This document shows positions 15,632-24,271 of a stretch of 36,871 nucleotides of DNA, piece by piece (the stretch's first letter is position 1; every line of letters starts with the position of its first letter). The notes below the pieces were generated by a model. The model was not told the DNA's origin. It ran no database searches and was given only the letters and a program-made list of their open reading frames with translations. Source of the stretch: Paenibacillus fonticola DSM 21315 (GTDB lineage Bacteria > Bacillota > Bacilli > Paenibacillales > Paenibacillaceae); contig NZ_KB907290.1 of assembly GCF_000381905.1 (NCBI RefSeq), positions 1 through 36,871 of the forward strand, given 5' to 3'. Position numbers and translations under genes: made by a program.

Positions 15632-16390
15632 ATGCTCGCAAAACGAATTATCCCCTGCCTTGATGTGAAAGATGGGCGGGTTGTAAAAGGCGTAAATTTT
15701 GTCAATCTGCGGGATGCCGGAGACCCGGTGGAACTGGCGGCGTTATATGACCAGGAAGGTGCAGATGAGCTTGTCTTTCTGGACATTTCCGCCTCGAACG
15801 AAGGGCGCGCGACGATGGTTGAAGTGGTGAAGCAGACCGCAGGGGAAATATCCATTCCCTTCACGGTGGGCGGAGGTATTTCCCAAGTAGAGGATATGAA
15901 GCGGATTTTGCGGGCCGGAGCCGATAAAATCGGTATTAACACGGCAGCCGTACTCAACCCTGACCTGATTTCCGGTGGTGCGAAGCACTTCGGCTCCCAG
16001 TGCATCGTTGTCGCAGTTGACGCGAAATACAATGAAGAGCTGAAGGATTGGGAAGTATACACCCATGGCGGACAGAAGGGGACCGGACTGCGGGCGATTC
16101 AATGGGTTCAAGAGGCCGAGGCGAGAGGTGCAGGGGAGATTTTACTGACGAGCATGGAAGCCGATGGCACGAAGGATGGATTTGATCTGTCACTGACGAA
16201 AGCGGTAAGCAATGCCGTCGGCATTCCTGTTATCGCTTCGGGCGGAGCGGGGAAAGTGTCTCACTTCTATGATGTGTTTACGCAAGGGCAGGCGGATGCG
16301 GCACTCGCGGCGACGATTTTTCATTATAAAGAAATAGCGATACCCGATTTGAAAAAGGATTTGAAGTCCAGAGGAGTGGAAATACGATGA
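15632..16390 (+). CDS. hisF: Imidazole glycerol phosphate synthase, cyclase subunit
   Basis: A TIM-barrel partner of HisH, 252 residues, turning PRFAR plus ammonia into imidazole-glycerol phosphate and AICAR. Motifs are AKRIIPCLDVKDGRVVKGVNF at the start (catalytic Asp), LVFLDISAS, PFTVGGGI, DAKYNEELKDWEVYTHGG and PVIASGGAG. The start is ATG 15632 with AGGAAGGA upstream. Its stop overlaps the hisIE start as ATGA. Confidence 0.96.
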   Translation: MLAKRIIPCLDVKDGRVVKGVNFVNLRDAGDPVELAALYDQEGADELVFLDISASNEGRATMVEVVKQTAGEISIPFTVGGGISQVEDMKRILRAGADKIGINTAAVLNPDLISGGAKHFGSQCIVVAVDAKYNEELKDWEVYTHGGQKGTGLRAIQWVQEAEARGAGEILLTSMEADGTKDGFDLSLTKAVSNAVGIPVIASGGAGKVSHFYDVFTQGQADAALAATIFHYKEIAIPDLKKDLKSRGVEIR

Positions 16391-17124
16391 GTCAGCAACT
16401 TGGGCAACAGCTTAATCAACAGCTTCCACTGGAGCAGCTGGAAGAGATCATACAATGGGACGCTGGCGGTCTCGTCCCGGCCATCGTGCAGGATGCATAT
16501 ACGAAGGACGTATTGATGCTGGCCTATATGAACCGGGATTCCCTGAAGAAGTCTCTGGAGACCGGGCAGACCTGGTTCTGGAGCCGCTCCCGCTCCGAGC
16601 TCTGGAACAAAGGAGCGACGTCAGGCAATACGCAGCAGATCGTCTCGCTTCGTTATGACTGCGATGGCGATACGTTATTGGTAGAGGTTCGGCGTCAAGG
16701 GCCGGCTTGCCATACTGGGGAGGACAATTGCTTCTATCGCGTCGCGGCGACGTCAGGGGCAGCTGAGTCGGCGGCGGGAGAGCGGACCGCAGGTACAGGC
16801 ACAGTGGCCAACGGCGGGATGGATCAGCGCTTTGCCGTGCTGGCTGGGCTGGAGCAGTTGATCGCGGAGCGGTATAAGGAGCGACCTGAAGGGGCATATA
16901 CGACTTATTTATTTGATAAGGGCATCGATAAAATTTTGAAAAAAGTAGGCGAAGAAGCCGCAGAATCGATCATTGCCGCCAAAAACGGAGATAATGACGA
17001 GCTGCGCTATGAAGTTAGTGATTTAATCTATCATCTGCTTGTCTTGCTGCAGGAGCGTGGGCTGCCGCTGGATGATATTATGCAGGAGCTGCAGCAGCGT
17101 CATGAGCGTCCGCGCCGTGACTGA
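16387..17124 (+). CDS. hisIE: Bifunctional PR-AMP cyclohydrolase / PR-ATP pyrophosphatase
   Basis: A 245-residue fusion of the second and third enzymes of the pathway. The N-terminal HisI domain (about 20-125) has LMLAYMNRDSL, the metal-binding DCDGD and CHTGEDNCFY. The C-terminal HisE domain (about 150-240) has KGIDKILKKVGEEAAE and EVSDLIYHLLVLL. They are joined by a ~30-residue Ala/Gly/Thr-rich linker. A Gln-rich N-terminal stretch precedes the first domain. It starts by a 4-base overlap with hisF and is the last core his gene; hisJ follows 32 bases later. Confidence 0.95.
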   Translation: MSQQLGQQLNQQLPLEQLEEIIQWDAGGLVPAIVQDAYTKDVLMLAYMNRDSLKKSLETGQTWFWSRSRSELWNKGATSGNTQQIVSLRYDCDGDTLLVEVRRQGPACHTGEDNCFYRVAATSGAAESAAGERTAGTGTVANGGMDQRFAVLAGLEQLIAERYKERPEGAYTTYLFDKGIDKILKKVGEEAAESIIAAKNGDNDELRYEVSDLIYHLLVLLQERGLPLDDIMQELQQRHERPRRD

Positions 17125-17156
17125 GCTGGGACCAAAAATAGAGCGAGGGATATTCA

Positions 17157-18002
17157 ATGGCCAAAAAGAGCAATTATTGGATCGATTATCATACGCACCA
17201 TGCCCGCTGCGGTCATGCGGTAGGCACCCTGGAGCAATATGTGATCCGTGGGATTGAGATCGGCTTGTCCGAAATCGGGTTATCCGATCATATGCCTCTG
17301 CTGCATGTGAATCCGGATACGTATTACCCAGGGATAGCAATGACGCTGGACGAATTGCCGCGTTATGTAGAAGAAGCTCTCGCTCTTAAAGAGAAGTACC
17401 GCGGCCAGATCGATGTAAAGGTCGGCTTGGAAGGGGACTATATCGAGGGCTGGGAAGAAAAGATTGAGAAGATCGTACAGGGCTACCCGTGGGATTATGT
17501 GATCGGATCGGTGCATTTTTTAGGCGAATGGGATATTTCTGATTACCGTCAGGTCCACAATTGGGAGGGACAGGATATTTTTGCTGTCTACGAGCGTTAC
17601 TATAAGGCGATCGGTCAGGCCGCCAAAACAGGATTTTATGATATAATCGGGCATCTGGACGTCATCAAGCGATTTAATTATTCTCCCGGCTCATCTCGGG
17701 AAGAGGAAACAAGGGGACTGGAGCAGGCGGCTTTATCCGCGATTGCGGAGGCCGGGATTGCCATGGAGTTGAACGCATCCGGGTTGTCCAAGCCTTGTGC
17801 GGAGATGTTCCCTAGCCAGCGGATTCTGGAATTTGCGATCAAGCTGGGAATCCCGCTTACTGTAGGATCCGATGCCCATGATCCGCTGAAGCTGAGCGAG
17901 CATCTGGACGTGGCGCGCGCGACGCTGTATGAGCTTGGAGTCAGGGAGCTTGCCACGTTCACAAAGCGGAAGCGCAGCATGATTCGCTTGGAACAGGATT
18001 AA
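17157..18002 (+). CDS. hisJ: Histidinol-phosphatase, PHP family
   Basis: A 281-residue PHP-domain phosphatase hydrolysing histidinol phosphate. PHP metal motifs are YHTHHARCGHAVG near the N-terminus, LSDHMPLL, GLEGDYIEG, GSVHFLG, GHLDVIKRF, and GSDAHDP near the C-terminus. The start is ATG 17157 with GAGGGA seven bases upstream. Together with HisZGDBHAFIE it leaves only hisC missing from the pathway here; in Bacilli that aminotransferase is usually in the trp/aro region. Confidence 0.93.
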   Translation: MAKKSNYWIDYHTHHARCGHAVGTLEQYVIRGIEIGLSEIGLSDHMPLLHVNPDTYYPGIAMTLDELPRYVEEALALKEKYRGQIDVKVGLEGDYIEGWEEKIEKIVQGYPWDYVIGSVHFLGEWDISDYRQVHNWEGQDIFAVYERYYKAIGQAAKTGFYDIIGHLDVIKRFNYSPGSSREEETRGLEQAALSAIAEAGIAMELNASGLSKPCAEMFPSQRILEFAIKLGIPLTVGSDAHDPLKLSEHLDVARATLYELGVRELATFTKRKRSMIRLEQD

Positions 18003-18082
18003 GGACAAGGGCAGGATGGACCTGTCTAACCTTCCTAACCTGCCTGACCAGCGATTACTACAATATGATCCAGGAGGATGTT

Positions 18083-19030
18083 ATGGAATCCAGGCTGAGA
18101 ATTTTTGCGGGTTCATCCAATCCAAAATTGACAGCGCAAATCTGTGAGCGGCTTGGTGTTGAGCCGGGGAAGGTGAAGCTGTCCCGATTCAAAAGCGGAG
18201 AGATTTACGTGCATTATGAAGAGAGCATTCGCAACTCCGATGTGTTTCTGGTGCAGTCTCTCTCCCATCCGATCAACGAGCTGTTCGTCGAGCTGCTGGT
18301 GATGATAGATGCGGCCAAGCGGGCTTCTGCACGTACAGTCAATATCATCATGCCGTATTATGGCTATGCGCGGCAGGAACGCAAATCAGCTCCCCGGGAG
18401 CCTATTTCAGCTAAGCTGTTGGCAGATGTGCTGACCACCGCCGGGGCAAGCCGGGTTGTGACGATCGATTTGCACGCGCCTGCCATCCAAGGATTTTTTA
18501 ACATTCCTGTCGATCATTTGACAGCGCTTGATTTAATGGCTGAATATTTGAGGGCACAGAACATTCCTAATCCGGTCGTCGTATCGCCCGATGCCGGGCG
18601 TGCCTCGATGGCCGAAAAACTGGCTAGCGGGCTGGATTCCCCCTTCGCCATCATGATCAAAAAGCGGCCGGCTCATAACGAGTCGGTCATTACGCATGTG
18701 ATTGGCGATGTTGCCGGGTGTACGCCGATTATCATTGAGGATATTATCGATACCGGCACAACGATAGTCAATGTAGTGGAAGGCCTGAAGGAACGCGGGG
18801 CCAATGATGCGTATGTTTGTGCGACGCATGGATTGTTTTCGGATCAGGCGGTGAAGCGGCTTCATCATGAGAACATCCGGGAAGTGATCGTAACGGATTC
18901 GATTGAGCTGCCCAAGCAGCCGCCAGATCATTTTAAAGTGCTTTCTGTAGCTCCTATGCTGGCCCAGGCTACGCAATTTATTATGGAGGGCGGATCCATA
19001 GCGGCACTGTTTAGAGATCGGGGAATCTAA
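18083..19030 (+). CDS. prs: Ribose-phosphate pyrophosphokinase, divergent paralogue
   Basis: A PRPP synthetase of ~315 residues forming PRPP from ribose-5-P and ATP, needed by HisG. Canonical segments are FKSGEIYVHYEESIR, PYYGYARQERKSAPREPISAKL and DLHAPAIQGFF. The catalytic Lys and Arg are retained (KKRPAHN, against KRRPRPN in B. subtilis). Unusually, the PRPP loop reads EDIIDTGTT (usually DDIIDTAGT-like) and the flag region VSPDAGRAS. ATG 18065 is in frame, but ATG 18083 follows AGGAGG directly at a good distance. In Bacillus the main prs gene sits with glmU, so this is probably a second, his-linked copy. A terminator follows. Confidence 0.9.
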   Translation: MESRLRIFAGSSNPKLTAQICERLGVEPGKVKLSRFKSGEIYVHYEESIRNSDVFLVQSLSHPINELFVELLVMIDAAKRASARTVNIIMPYYGYARQERKSAPREPISAKLLADVLTTAGASRVVTIDLHAPAIQGFFNIPVDHLTALDLMAEYLRAQNIPNPVVVSPDAGRASMAEKLASGLDSPFAIMIKKRPAHNESVITHVIGDVAGCTPIIIEDIIDTGTTIVNVVEGLKERGANDAYVCATHGLFSDQAVKRLHHENIREVIVTDSIELPKQPPDHFKVLSVAPMLAQATQFIMEGGSIAALFRDRGI

Positions 19031-19113
19031 GGGAGTTCAAGGGACCTTAAGGAAACCAAGAGGAGTACAAGAGAAGTACAATGAAACGCCAAGAAGAAAT
19101 ACAAGTGAAGCAC

Positions 19114-19150
19114 AAGGCAGCTTGCTCTCTAAAAGGGCAAGCTGCTTTTT
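19114..19150 (+). terminator. Terminator of the his-hisJ-prs operon
   Basis: GCAGCTTGCTC (19117-19127) pairs with GGGCAAGCTGC (19135-19145), followed by five T. It ends transcription after prs. The 80 bases before it are purine-rich with short AAGAGGAGTACAAG-type near-repeats. Confidence 0.88.
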
Positions 19151-19169
19151 GATTACGGCCGGCTCTGCC

Positions 19170-19217
19170 CAGTATCCGTCTCAGTATCCGTCTTAGTATC
19201 CTGTCCTAGTACCGTCT
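19170..19217. repeat. 12-bp degenerate tandem repeat
   Basis: CAGTATCCGTCT occurs twice in tandem (19170-19193), followed by diverged copies (TAGTATCCTGTC, TAGTACCGTCTT). It lies between the prs terminator and the small minus-strand ORF. Confidence 0.7.
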
Positions 19218-19240
19218 TGGGATCCAGTCAATCGCCATGA

Positions 19241-19366
19241 TTAAGATTTGCGCTGTTTGCCGCCTGCGATCAGCCAAACAATTAGTCCGGCGATGAGTAG
19301 CAGGGGAATTGAGAGGATGAATAGAGCAAGTATAGTAATCAGTATATTTTCCCAGAGAATAACCAA
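19241..19366 (-). CDS. Possible small hydrophobic membrane peptide (41 aa)
   Basis: A short minus-strand frame: TTG start at 19366, eight bases after TTAGGAG, and TAA at 19243-19241. The product has one long hydrophobic stretch (about residues 8-35, rich in Ile/Leu, with one Pro) preceded by a Glu and followed by a basic tail GGKQRKS. This gives a single-pass peptide with a cytosolic C-terminus by the positive-inside rule. An in-frame GTG nine bases upstream is too close to the ribosome site. A weak promoter TTGTGC-N16-TACAAA may lie upstream. I do not recognise the family; it could be a small regulatory membrane protein or chance. The gap around it otherwise holds the prs terminator and 12-bp repeats. 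Confidence 0.5.
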   Translation of the reverse strand: MVILWENILITILALFILSIPLLLIAGLIVWLIAGGKQRKS

Positions 19367-19496
19367 ACCACACACTCCTAATTTGAAGTTTTGTATCTTT
19401 CTTACAGTTCGGCACAAGCTGCCGTTCTCCTCTAAGCTGGTGGCTTTAATCCGTATTTTACCTTCTCGATTCCCCGTGGGAGGAGCGTCCTCACTA

Positions 19497-19505
19497 TGGT
19501 ATACT
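19497..19505 (+). promoter_or_regulatory. Extended -10 promoter of the TPR gene
   Basis: TGGTATACT is an extended -10 element (TGN before TATACT). The -35 position, 17 bases upstream, is poor (TGGGAG). It lies 36 bases before the GTG start of the TPR protein. Confidence 0.5.
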
Positions 19506-19540
19506 GTGTTGGAGGGATAGGGATAGAAGGAGGTGCCTTG

Positions 19541-21271
19541 GTGAAAAGGAATAAAATCCAGATGAAGGGCACTCAGACGAATGTGCTGCCTTTTTCTATG
19601 GATGCGAATTTTTTCTTTGAGAGAGCTGTCTCCTCATTGGATCGCAACCGTTACGACAAGGCATTGAAATATTTTCGCAAAGCGGTGGAATATGAGCCCG
19701 ATAATCCGGTAAATCATTGCAATATGGCGGGGATTTTGTCCGAAATGGGCGATTATGAGGCATCCAATGCGGCGTTGGCCGTCATTTTACAGGAAATTGA
19801 CCCGTCGATGACGGAATGCTATTTCTATATGGCTAACAATTATGCCAATATGGATTTGTTTGAGGCGGCTGAAGAAGCGCTAATGAAGTATTTACAGGAA
19901 GATGAAGACGGGCTGTTTCTTGCGGAAGCCGAGGAGATGATGGATCTTCTGCAGTATGAACTGCACCGTCCGGCAAAGCTGAGCACGATCAAGGCACGCG
20001 AAGGCATGGTCGAACACGACATGGCTCGTGAGATGCTGGAGGAAGGCAAGTTTGTCCAGGCCGTAAAGCTGCTGGAGGAGATCATCGGGAAGAACCCGGA
20101 TTTTCTGGCCGCCTACAACAATTTAGCGCTGGGTTATTACTATACCGGTCAGTTCCCGAAGGCGATGGATATGATTCATAAAGTGCTGGAGCAGGATGCA
20201 GGCAACCTTCACGGATTGTGCAATCTAGCCATATTGCTGCAGCAAGAAGGAAATGAGCAGGAGCTGGATAGACTGAGGGAGGGGCTGCGCGTAGTCGTTC
20301 CGTTCCATCAGGAGCACTTGTTCAAACTGGCGACGACGATGGGAATACTGGAAGAGCACGAGGCGGCATACGGTCATTTTAGGCGGCTGCTTAGAGATAA
20401 AGAGGTGCAGGGTGATCCCTATCTGTATCATTACACGGCTGTAGCGGCGTATAATACGGAACGCTATTCGACTGCCCGGGCGTTATGGAGCCAGTTGAAG
20501 AAGCTGGATCCGGACTCGAATATATCATCATTTTATTTGAGCCGGATGGATGATTGCGATTTACAAGGACAATATCCTCGGATTAGTTATCATTATAACC
20601 TTCCTTTTGAAGAGCAGCTGAAGCACCCGGAAAAATGGGAAAATGGATTCCCCTCAGAAATCCGGGACAACCCCCTGATTCGCTCTTCCTTCTTTTGGGC
20701 GTTGCGACACGGAGATCACCGCACAAAGCTTCAAGTTATCCAGGCATTTAGTCTGATTGCTGACTCGGAGGCAGAGGAGGCGCTATTGGCATTTTTGCTG
20801 GAGCCGGAGGAGGATAGCTATTTAAAAGAGATGGCTGTTCTAGTACTAAGATCGTTAGGCGTTAAAGGCCCGGTTCCCGTCTGTAAAGATGGGACCATCC
20901 TGATGGTTGATCCCAGCAAGGTATGCTCCAGCTTACCGGTATGGCGCAGTGAATGGCAAGCTGTCGTTGATTTGGCGGTCAAAAATATAGGGAAATCCTC
21001 GGACCTGCAGCTGCAGCATGATATCGAGACGCTGTGGGTGGACTACTTGACCCGCTTATATCCGGACACCCCGGCTATCGCTCACATCGAAGGCTGGGCG
21101 GCAGCTCTGGATTATTTAACGGCTAAAATGCACGGAAAAGCGATGACTTATGAGGAAGTGGCCAAGCGATATGGTATTTCTGCATCCACGGCCAGCCGCT
21201 ACGCCCGGCGGGTAGATAAAGTTTGCAACATGAAAGAGAAGGCGGAGCGTATTTTTCCCTTCGTGCAATGA
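19541..21271 (+). CDS. TPR-repeat protein with C-terminal HTH, YvcD-like
   Basis: A 576-residue soluble protein. Several tetratricopeptide repeats lie in the first ~330 residues (e.g. ALKYFRKAVEYEPDNP, AVKLLEEIIGKNPDFLAAYNNLALGYY), which bind protein partners. A middle region has HEAT-like helical features. Near the C-terminus YEEVAKRYGISASTASRYARR looks like a helix-turn-helix, so DNA binding is possible. The upstream frame extends to 19496, but GTG 19541 has AAGGAGG seven bases before it. It lies between the his region and trxB, as the TPR gene yvcD does in Bacillus. The function is unknown. Confidence 0.85.
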   Translation: MKRNKIQMKGTQTNVLPFSMDANFFFERAVSSLDRNRYDKALKYFRKAVEYEPDNPVNHCNMAGILSEMGDYEASNAALAVILQEIDPSMTECYFYMANNYANMDLFEAAEEALMKYLQEDEDGLFLAEAEEMMDLLQYELHRPAKLSTIKAREGMVEHDMAREMLEEGKFVQAVKLLEEIIGKNPDFLAAYNNLALGYYYTGQFPKAMDMIHKVLEQDAGNLHGLCNLAILLQQEGNEQELDRLREGLRVVVPFHQEHLFKLATTMGILEEHEAAYGHFRRLLRDKEVQGDPYLYHYTAVAAYNTERYSTARALWSQLKKLDPDSNISSFYLSRMDDCDLQGQYPRISYHYNLPFEEQLKHPEKWENGFPSEIRDNPLIRSSFFWALRHGDHRTKLQVIQAFSLIADSEAEEALLAFLLEPEEDSYLKEMAVLVLRSLGVKGPVPVCKDGTILMVDPSKVCSSLPVWRSEWQAVVDLAVKNIGKSSDLQLQHDIETLWVDYLTRLYPDTPAIAHIEGWAAALDYLTAKMHGKAMTYEEVAKRYGISASTASRYARRVDKVCNMKEKAERIFPFVQ

Positions 21272-21479
21272 TGTTTTGCCGCAATAGTACGTTACAAGTA
21301 GACTGTCTAGGGAACATGCGGGTAAATCAGGGCTGACTTGGGTAAAACTTGTGTATAGGATCAATTACATAATGATGAAGGGTTCTTTAAGGGACGTTTT
21401 TGGAACAAACGATTTGGACAACCTTTATTGAAGTAATTATGGATTGATTGATTCACCGAAGGATACCAGGGAGGTCAGG

Positions 21480-22439
21480 ATGATGTACAAAACGATTGTA
21501 ATTGGAACGGGTCCGGCGGGACTGACGGCAGCGATATACTTGGCCCGCGCCAACTTGAATCCGCTCGTGATCGAGGGTATGCAGCCCGGGGGGCAGCTGA
21601 CGACCACAACGGAAGTCGAGAACTTCCCCGGCTTCCCGCAGGGCATTATGGGGCCAGAGCTGATGGATCAGATGCGGAAGCAGGCCGAACGCTTTGGCGC
21701 CGAGTTCCGCAGCGGATGGGTGCAGGAGGTGGAGCTTCGCAAGCGGCCGTTCAAATTAACCATAGAGGGCGGCGAAGTTCTGGAGGCGGAGACCGTCATC
21801 CTTTCCACGGGGGCTTCCGCTAAATATTTAGGGATTCCCGGAGAGATGGAGAACGTGGGGCGCGGGGTAAGCACCTGTGCAACCTGCGACGGGTTCTTCT
21901 TTCGCGGCAAGAAACTCCTAGTCATCGGCGGCGGCGACTCGGCGATGGAGGAAGCGGGCTTCCTGACGCGCTTTGCCACCAGCGTGACTGTCGTCCATCG
22001 GCGCGACGAGCTTCGAGCTTCGAAGATCATGCAGGATCGTGCTCGAAATAACGAGAAGATCGAATGGGCGCTGAATCGAACCCCGCTTGAGGTAACCACG
22101 GACGAGCAGGGCAAGGTTATCGGCCTTAAGGTGCGAAACAATGCCACGAACGGGGAAGAACTGATTCCAGCGGACGGCGTCTTCGTTGCGATCGGCCATA
22201 CGCCGAATACAAAGTTCCTTGGCGGACAGATTGAAACGGACGAGCAAGGTTATATTCTCGTCAAGCCGGGAACGACGATCACGAATATCGAAGGTGTATT
22301 CGCCTGCGGCGATGTGCAGGATAGGCGTTATCGCCAGGCGATTACGGCGGCGGGCTCCGGCTGTATGGCAGCGATGGACTGCGAGAAGCTGCTGGAGGGT
22401 GTCATGGTGCGCGATTGGAGCGAGACGCTTAATCCCTGA
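21480..22439 (+). CDS. trxB: Thioredoxin reductase
   Basis: An NADPH-dependent FAD flavoprotein of ~319 residues reducing thioredoxin. It has FAD-binding GTGPAGLTAA at the N-terminus, redox-active CATC at residues 133-136, NADPH-binding GGGDSAMEE, and the C-terminal FAD motif GVFACGDVQDRRYRQ. The frame is open back to 21444, but AGGGAGGT at 21468-21475 selects ATG 21480 or the adjacent ATG 21483. A 208-base leader separates it from the TPR gene, with no convincing promoter picked out. A long hairpin follows. Confidence 0.96.
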   Translation: MMYKTIVIGTGPAGLTAAIYLARANLNPLVIEGMQPGGQLTTTTEVENFPGFPQGIMGPELMDQMRKQAERFGAEFRSGWVQEVELRKRPFKLTIEGGEVLEAETVILSTGASAKYLGIPGEMENVGRGVSTCATCDGFFFRGKKLLVIGGGDSAMEEAGFLTRFATSVTVVHRRDELRASKIMQDRARNNEKIEWALNRTPLEVTTDEQGKVIGLKVRNNATNGEELIPADGVFVAIGHTPNTKFLGGQIETDEQGYILVKPGTTITNIEGVFACGDVQDRRYRQAITAAGSGCMAAMDCEKLLEGVMVRDWSETLNP

Positions 22440-22446
22440 AAATAGC

Positions 22447-22497
22447 AAAGGCTGTTCTTAGATCTTCTTCAGTTGGATGATGCTAAGAACAGCCTTT
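22447..22497. terminator. Bidirectional terminator between trxB and response regulator
   Basis: A perfect 15-bp stem AAAGGCTGTTCTTAG (22447-22461) / CTAAGAACAGCCTTT (22483-22497) with a 21-base loop. T-rich flanks occur on both strands. It sits between two convergent operons. Confidence 0.85.
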
Positions 22498-22512
22498 ATG
22501 TTATTTTGGGAG

Positions 22513-23115
22513 CTACAGCCACCCCTTGTCCTCGGCGAGGCGCACGGCCTCAATCCGGCTCTTCACTTCGAGCTTGTTCAATATCTCCGAAATGTAATTG
22601 CGGACGGTTCCGTAGGACAGATGCAGGGATGAGGCGATTTCGCCGGCGCTTAGCCCGTCTGCCGCGAGCTTAAGGATTTCCTGTTCCCTAGCGGTCAGGG
22701 GATTCTCTTCGCGCACAGCCCCGAAAATTAGCTCAGGGGATATTTCGCGATGCCCGGACATGACGCGGCGGATGGACTCCGCCAGCTTGTCGGAGGGCTC
22801 GTCCTTGAGCAGGTAGCCGTGGACGCCAGCCTGTACCGCCCGCTCAAAATACCCGGGTCGGGCAAAGGTGGTCAGAATGATGACGCGGCAGGGGGAGGAG
22901 CGCTGTTTGAGAAGCTCAGCGATGTCCAGCCCGCTCTGGCCAGGCATTTCAATGTCCATCAGCAGGACATCAGGCTGGACGCGTTCGACTAAAGCCAGCG
23001 CCTCCGCTCCGTTCTCCGCTTGACCGACGACTTGAAGATCCTCTTCCATATCGAGCAGAGAGGCGAGCGCTCCCCGCAGCATGCGCTGGTCTTCAGCGAT
23101 GATAATGGAGATCAT
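22513..23115 (-). CDS. DesR/YvfU-like LuxR-family response regulator
   Basis: A 200-residue NarL/FixJ-type regulator. The receiver has acidic residues AED near position 8 and phospho-acceptor Asp54 in LLMDIEMPG. The C-terminal LuxR HTH has LTAREQEILKLAADGLS and GTVRNYISEILNKLEVKSRIEA. The N-terminus MISIIIAEDQ is close to B. subtilis DesR. A longer frame reaches 23178, but ATG 23115 has AAGGAGG nine bases upstream. It overlaps the kinase gene by 23 bases and is the last gene of an exporter operon arranged like yvfRSTU. It probably controls that operon. Confidence 0.93.
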   Translation of the reverse strand: MISIIIAEDQRMLRGALASLLDMEEDLQVVGQAENGAEALALVERVQPDVLLMDIEMPGQSGLDIAELLKQRSSPCRVIILTTFARPGYFERAVQAGVHGYLLKDEPSDKLAESIRRVMSGHREISPELIFGAVREENPLTAREQEILKLAADGLSAGEIASSLHLSYGTVRNYISEILNKLEVKSRIEAVRLAEDKGWL

Positions 23116-24265
23116 GCTGTCCAGCCTCCTTTCCGTCTTTCGTGATGATCGGGACGACGACGCGCAGCAGCGTCCCACCCGACCGCCCCGGCGATAGCGT
23201 CAATGCCCCGTTAATGAGAGACAGCCGCTCTGCCATGCCCTTTAACCCATTACCGGTCGTCAATTCGGCAGCATCCGGATTGTCCAGGCCGATGCCGATA
23301 CCGTCATCCTCGACGGCCACTTCGATGCTTTCTTCTAATCGTCCTATCGAGATTCGGCAGCAAACGGCCCGGCTATGCTTCACTGTATTCGTAACGGCTT
23401 CCCTTATACAGAGGCTCAAGATGTTCTGGGTTAAATCGGGAATGTTCTGCACGCTGCCCATATCTCCGTCTACCTCAAGCTTGATGCCCGCGATGCGAAG
23501 AATTTCCGCAGCTTCGGACAATTCCTCGGTGACTGTAACCGCACGCATGTCCGACACCAATTCCCGGACTTGGCGCAGTGCGGCCCGGGAGGTGCGCTGT
23601 ATCTCCCGGGCTTCCTCCTGAGCCCGCTGCGGATCGAGGGGAGCGAGCTTCTCGACAAGCTGGCTTTTGAGCGTAATCAGGGATAAGGTATGGCCTAAGG
23701 TATCGTGGAGGTCACGGGCGATGCGCATGCGTTCCTCCCGCTTGATCAGCGCCTCGATTTGTTCATTGGCCCGATCAAGCTCCTTCTCGAGCTGCTGCCG
23801 CGTGCTTAAGGAGCGGATGCCGAACGGAGAGGCGATCATGATGACCAGGAAGGGGAGCAGGAACAGCAGATCCGTTCCTTTAAACCGCGGCAGATTCAGC
23901 AGAATGGATAGGGCTTGCATTAGAAGGAACGCCGCCATACTTATTCTGAAATTCTTCCGGTCGGTATACCAGCCGATGAAGTTGGCCGTGAAGAAGCCCA
24001 TGTACAGGTTATAGGGACTGTATAGGAGGCTCATGGCCAAAATGATCGCCATTTGCAGACCAAGCCACCCATTAAAGGCGCGCCCGGTAACAAAATACAG
24101 CTGACGATAGCTGATGACGAACAGCCCGATCATGAGCCATCCCCCAAGGAGCAGAATTCCGGTATAACCCCGCAGGTTAAAGATCGGCATGGCAATATAA
24201 ATAAGCCACACGTAGGGGAAGAAGCCTAATTTTTTAGGAAGAAACTCGAACGGCTTGCGCGACAT
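23093..24265 (-). CDS. DesK/YvfT-like membrane histidine kinase
   Basis: A 390-residue kinase with a multi-pass N-terminal membrane domain (about residues 15-150, four to five helices) and no extracellular sensor domain. A linker coiled coil (LEKELDRANEQIEALIKREER) leads to the HisKA_3 site RDLHDTLG with His187, almost the DesK position (His188). A HATPase domain follows (AVTNTVKHS, DDGIGIG, GNGLKGMAER). DesK senses membrane thickness. Here the genes are with an ABC-2 exporter instead of a desaturase, so the cue may be a membrane-active compound (inference). The ribosome site is weak, suggesting coupling to the permease gene. Confidence 0.92.
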   Translation of the reverse strand: MSRKPFEFLPKKLGFFPYVWLIYIAMPIFNLRGYTGILLLGGWLMIGLFVISYRQLYFVTGRAFNGWLGLQMAIILAMSLLYSPYNLYMGFFTANFIGWYTDRKNFRISMAAFLLMQALSILLNLPRFKGTDLLFLLPFLVIMIASPFGIRSLSTRQQLEKELDRANEQIEALIKREERMRIARDLHDTLGHTLSLITLKSQLVEKLAPLDPQRAQEEAREIQRTSRAALRQVRELVSDMRAVTVTEELSEAAEILRIAGIKLEVDGDMGSVQNIPDLTQNILSLCIREAVTNTVKHSRAVCCRISIGRLEESIEVAVEDDGIGIGLDNPDAAELTTGNGLKGMAERLSLINGALTLSPGRSGGTLLRVVVPIITKDGKEAGQHDLHYHR

Positions 24266-24271
24266 GGCTGT

